A stretch of DNA of 8,000 nucleotides from CAYTLQ01 sp964438715 (GTDB lineage Bacteria; Bacteroidota; Ignavibacteria; Ignavibacteriales; Ignavibacteriaceae): assembly GCA_964438715.1 (NCBI GenBank), contig CAYTLQ010000063.1:1-8000 (forward strand), read 5' to 3'. The notes beneath the pieces are model-generated. The model was not told the DNA's origin and did not search any database. It worked only from the letters and a program-made list of their open reading frames with translations. This document shows, piece by piece, positions 5,907 through 8,000 of the stretch. Position numbers and translations under genes: made by a program. Numbering within the stretch: position 1 is the first letter of the stretch; each line of letters begins with the position of its first letter.

Positions 5907-7448
5907 CTATAATGGAATGTTACCGTGCTTCTTTTTAGGATTTCTATCAACTTTTGTTTTCAATAAACTAAAACATTCAATTACCCTTTTTCGGGTTTCG
6001 GAAGGCTCTATCACATCGTCAATGTATCCTTTCTCTGCCGCTACATAGGGATTGGCAAATTTTTCGGTATATTCCTCGACCTTTTTCTGCAGTTCAAGTT
6101 CCGGATTCTCAGCCGCCTGAATCTCCTTCTTAAAAATAATTTCAACAGCGCCTTTCGGCCCCATCACTGCAATTTCAGCGGTTGGCCATGCAAAATTAAA
6201 ATCACCACGAATATGCTTGGAATTCATAACATCATAAGCACCTCCGTAGGCTTTCCGTGTAATTACTGTTATTTTTGGTACGGTTGCTTCACAAAATGCA
6301 TAAAGCAGTTTTGCTCCATGTCGGATTATCCCATTCCACTCCTGATCGGTTCCCGGTAAAAATCCGGGTACATCCTCAAGAACTAACAGAGGGATATTAA
6401 ACGCATCGCAAAAACGGACGAATCGCGCACCCTTGACAGAGGCATTGATGTCAAGTACTCCGGCCAAAACTGCCGGTTGATTTGCGACTACTCCAATCGC
6501 CATCCCACCAATTCTTGCAAATCCAACTATAATGTTTTCAGCATAGGATGCATGAATTTCAAAAAATGAATCTTCGTCGCATATCAGATTAATAATTTCC
6601 TTCATGTCATAGGGCTTATTAGAGTCAGGTGGTATTATAGTGTTTAATATAGCCTGATCTCTTGTGAAATCCCCTACATTAAGTACAGGTGATTTATCCA
6701 TAAAATTCAATGGCAGGTACGAAAGTAATCTTCGGACATTCAACAAGGTTTCAATTTCACTTTCGAAAATGCAATGTGCAACACCACTCTTTGATGCATG
6801 AGTCTCCGCGCCGCCAAGGTCCTCAAAAGACACATCTTCATGTGTTACAGTTTTTACTACATTCGGCCCGGTAACAAACATATAACTGGAATTCTTTGCC
6901 ATAAAAATAAAATCGGTGATTGCAGGAGAATATACTGCACCTCCGGCACAAGGTCCTAATATTACCGAGATTTGAGGTATCACACCTGAAGCTAGTGTAT
7001 TCAGTAAAAATATGTCGGCATATCCTCCGAGACTTAATACGCCCTCCTGTATTCTTGCGCCACCGGAATCATTCAACCCAATGATTGGAATACCTAACTT
7101 CATTGCAGTATTCATCAATTTCACAATTTTTTTTGCATTGGTTTCCGATAAACTGCCACCAAGAACCGTAAAGTCCTGACTAAACACTGCCACAGGCCTC
7201 CCTTCAATTTTGGCAAAGCCGGTTACAACACCATCTCCGGGGTAAGAAATTTTATCCAAGCCAAAATCAACAGACCTATGAGTAACAAACATATCCTGTT
7301 CAGAAAAACTCCCTTCATCTACAAGGAGATCAATTCTTTCCCGTGCAGTGAGTTTACCTTTTTTGTGCTGTTGTTCAATTTTCTCTTTTCCACCGCCAAG
7401 CTTCGCTTCAGCCCGTTTTTTATGCAGTTGCTCAGTTTTATTAATCAT
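5907..7448 (-). CDS. pccB: Acyl-CoA carboxylase carboxyltransferase (beta) subunit, probably propionyl-CoA carboxylase
   Basis: This subunit moves the carboxyl group from carboxybiotin to an acyl-CoA, most likely propionyl-CoA to methylmalonyl-CoA, in the cytoplasm. Its 513 residues match the usual length of the PccB/MmdA family, and the C-terminus KKHGNIPL is typical of it. It has two crotonase-fold halves. The N-terminal half carries the oxyanion motif GPCAGGAVYSP (about 165-175); the C-terminal half carries KAYGGAYDVMNSKH (399-412) followed by AWPTAEIAVMGPKGAVEI (420-437). Asp406 in GGAYDVM is the residue seen in propionyl-CoA carboxylases, whereas acetyl-CoA-preferring relatives tend to have a hydrophobic residue there. 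That favours PccB, but the alpha subunit of a sodium-pumping methylmalonyl-CoA decarboxylase (MmdA) has the same fold and cannot be excluded. No biotin carboxylase or biotin carrier gene is in the window. The ATG follows the upstream ATPase stop by six bases, suggesting an operon; only a weak GAG stands in for a Shine-Dalgarno. Confidence 0.93.
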   Translation of the reverse strand: MINKTEQLHKKRAEAKLGGGKEKIEQQHKKGKLTARERIDLLVDEGSFSEQDMFVTHRSVDFGLDKISYPGDGVVTGFAKIEGRPVAVFSQDFTVLGGSLSETNAKKIVKLMNTAMKLGIPIIGLNDSGGARIQEGVLSLGGYADIFLLNTLASGVIPQISVILGPCAGGAVYSPAITDFIFMAKNSSYMFVTGPNVVKTVTHEDVSFEDLGGAETHASKSGVAHCIFESEIETLLNVRRLLSYLPLNFMDKSPVLNVGDFTRDQAILNTIIPPDSNKPYDMKEIINLICDEDSFFEIHASYAENIIVGFARIGGMAIGVVANQPAVLAGVLDINASVKGARFVRFCDAFNIPLLVLEDVPGFLPGTDQEWNGIIRHGAKLLYAFCEATVPKITVITRKAYGGAYDVMNSKHIRGDFNFAWPTAEIAVMGPKGAVEIIFKKEIQAAENPELELQKKVEEYTEKFANPYVAAEKGYIDDVIEPSETRKRVIECFSLLKTKVDRNPKKKHGNIPL

Positions 7449-7454
7449 AGTGGT

Positions 7455-8000
7455 TTACTCTATTGCCTGAGAAATAATTTTATTAAGATCAGGTACAGTA
7501 TTTTTTTCGATTCCACAATCAACAATGGTTCGCACCGGATTACCCTTTAAAATAAATACAGAGCCCGTGTAAAGCAGTTCACTGATATCTGAGGTTGTGT
7601 AAATTGTTCTTATACCCTTTTGCGTGAACAAATCTTTTAGAATATCGAAGCACTCATTTTTTAGCTCAGCTTTCATCCCGTTTAATGCTCCATCAACACA
7701 GAGTATATTTGCGCCGGATAATACAGCCATTGCAAGAGATATTCTGAAACGAAAACCCATACTTTTTACATACGGTGAGAAATCTTCATACCCTGCAATA
7801 CCGCAGATAGAGAAAATATCATCAAAATCAGATGATGTATTTTTTGTACCGGCAATTTTACAGGCTAGTTCAGCATTTTCCCGTGTTGATAACCAGGGCA
7901 GTGTGGATGGTTGCCCGGGTATGAACGCTGTTTTCAGACTTTCACCCGCAGGCTCATAAACAATTGTTCCGCTCATACCCTGCTGAATTCCGCACAACGA
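7455..8000 (-). CDS. ABC transporter ATP-binding protein-like, degenerate motifs, partial (N-terminus beyond window)
   Basis: The frame is open to the window edge, giving 181 C-terminal residues. It aligns by eye with SsuB/TauB/NrtD-type ABC ATPases just after Walker A: LCGIQQGMSGTI (2-13) matches the usual L-x-G-x-x-x-P-x-S-G-x-V, and TLPWLSTRENAEL (33-45) matches LLPWLTVxENV. The later landmarks are present but altered. The Q-loop F-Q-x-P reads PGQP (28-31). The signature S-G-G-M-R-Q-R reads SMGFRFR (80-86). Walker B L-L-L-D-E-P reads ILCVDGAL (99-106), so the catalytic Glu is Gly. The H-loop T-H-D reads TSD (136-138). Such changes predict weak or absent ATP hydrolysis, as in the non-catalytic half of asymmetric ABC pairs, or a divergent regulatory ATPase. 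A TTG or ATG near the edge is not a credible start, because the homologous region continues upstream. No permease or binding protein is visible. The stop lies six bases before the carboxyltransferase ATG, so co-transcription is likely. The family call is moderately sure; substrate and function are unknown. Confidence 0.7.
   Translation of the reverse strand, partial: SLCGIQQGMSGTIVYEPAGESLKTAFIPGQPSTLPWLSTRENAELACKIAGTKNTSSDFDDIFSICGIAGYEDFSPYVKSMGFRFRISLAMAVLSGANILCVDGALNGMKAELKNECFDILKDLFTQKGIRTIYTTSDISELLYTGSVFILKGNPVRTIVDCGIEKNTVPDLNKIISQAIE

Noticed and set aside
7278..7550. Plus-strand open frame of 90 codons
   Set aside because: It is antisense across the junction of the carboxyltransferase and ATPase genes and shows no recognisable domain.
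7624..7959. Plus-strand open frame of 111 codons
   Set aside because: It is antisense to the ATPase-like gene. The minus-strand frame shows ABC-family landmarks and this one shows none.
1..8000. Search for CRISPR arrays, tRNA or rRNA genes, insertion sequences, integrases and defence systems
   Set aside because: No spaced direct repeats, structural RNA signatures, transposase motifs or terminal inverted repeats were seen. The window is chromosomal housekeeping and transport content.

Overview
All genes in this window lie on the minus strand. The layout points to an FCB-group bacterium (Bacteroidota/Ignavibacteria-like). Support for this is the TonB-dependent receptor with an N-terminal carboxypeptidase-regulatory-like domain, the TPP-controlled outer-membrane receptor paired with a thiamine pyrophosphokinase, the low-to-moderate GC content and an AT-rich wobble-base preference. 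Clear Shine-Dalgarno sites (AGGAGG before the receptor, AAAGGAA before the transglycosylase) and a sigma70-like promoter make an Ignavibacteria-type lineage more likely than classical Bacteroides. This placement is inference. The first bases match a Nextera transposon-end adapter, so position 1 is probably the end of an assembled contig.

In transcription order, from high to low coordinates, the window holds the following. (1) 8000-7455: the C-terminal part of an ABC-type ATP-binding protein of the SsuB/TauB-like kind whose Q-loop, signature, Walker B glutamate and H-loop all look degenerate; its start and Walker A lie beyond the window. (2) 7448-5907: a full-length biotin-dependent carboxyltransferase beta subunit of the PccB/MmdA family, six bases downstream of (1) and probably in the same operon. 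(3) 5906-5762: an intergenic region with a good sigma70-like promoter facing the next gene. (4) 5761-3119: a lipoprotein membrane-bound lytic transglycosylase (MltD-like) with one SLT domain and six LysM domains. (5) 3089-2948: a TPP riboswitch followed by a plausible intrinsic terminator and an alternative pairing that would act as an antiterminator. (6) 2934-433: a TonB-dependent outer-membrane receptor. (7) 428-1: thiamine pyrophosphokinase, cut off at the contig end.

The most coherent unit is the thiamine-salvage locus. The riboswitch senses TPP, the receptor would import thiamine or a related compound across the outer membrane, and the kinase converts thiamine to TPP inside the cell. Receptor and kinase are four bases apart. 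This resembles the described Bacteroidetes OMPthi-PnuT-Tnr3 arrangement, but no inner-membrane PnuT gene lies between the two genes here. It may lie past the contig end. The riboswitch also shows that the longest open frame of the receptor, which begins at a GTG inside the aptamer, is not the real start. I see no clearly new biological system. The least explained item is the degenerate ATPase next to the carboxyltransferase.
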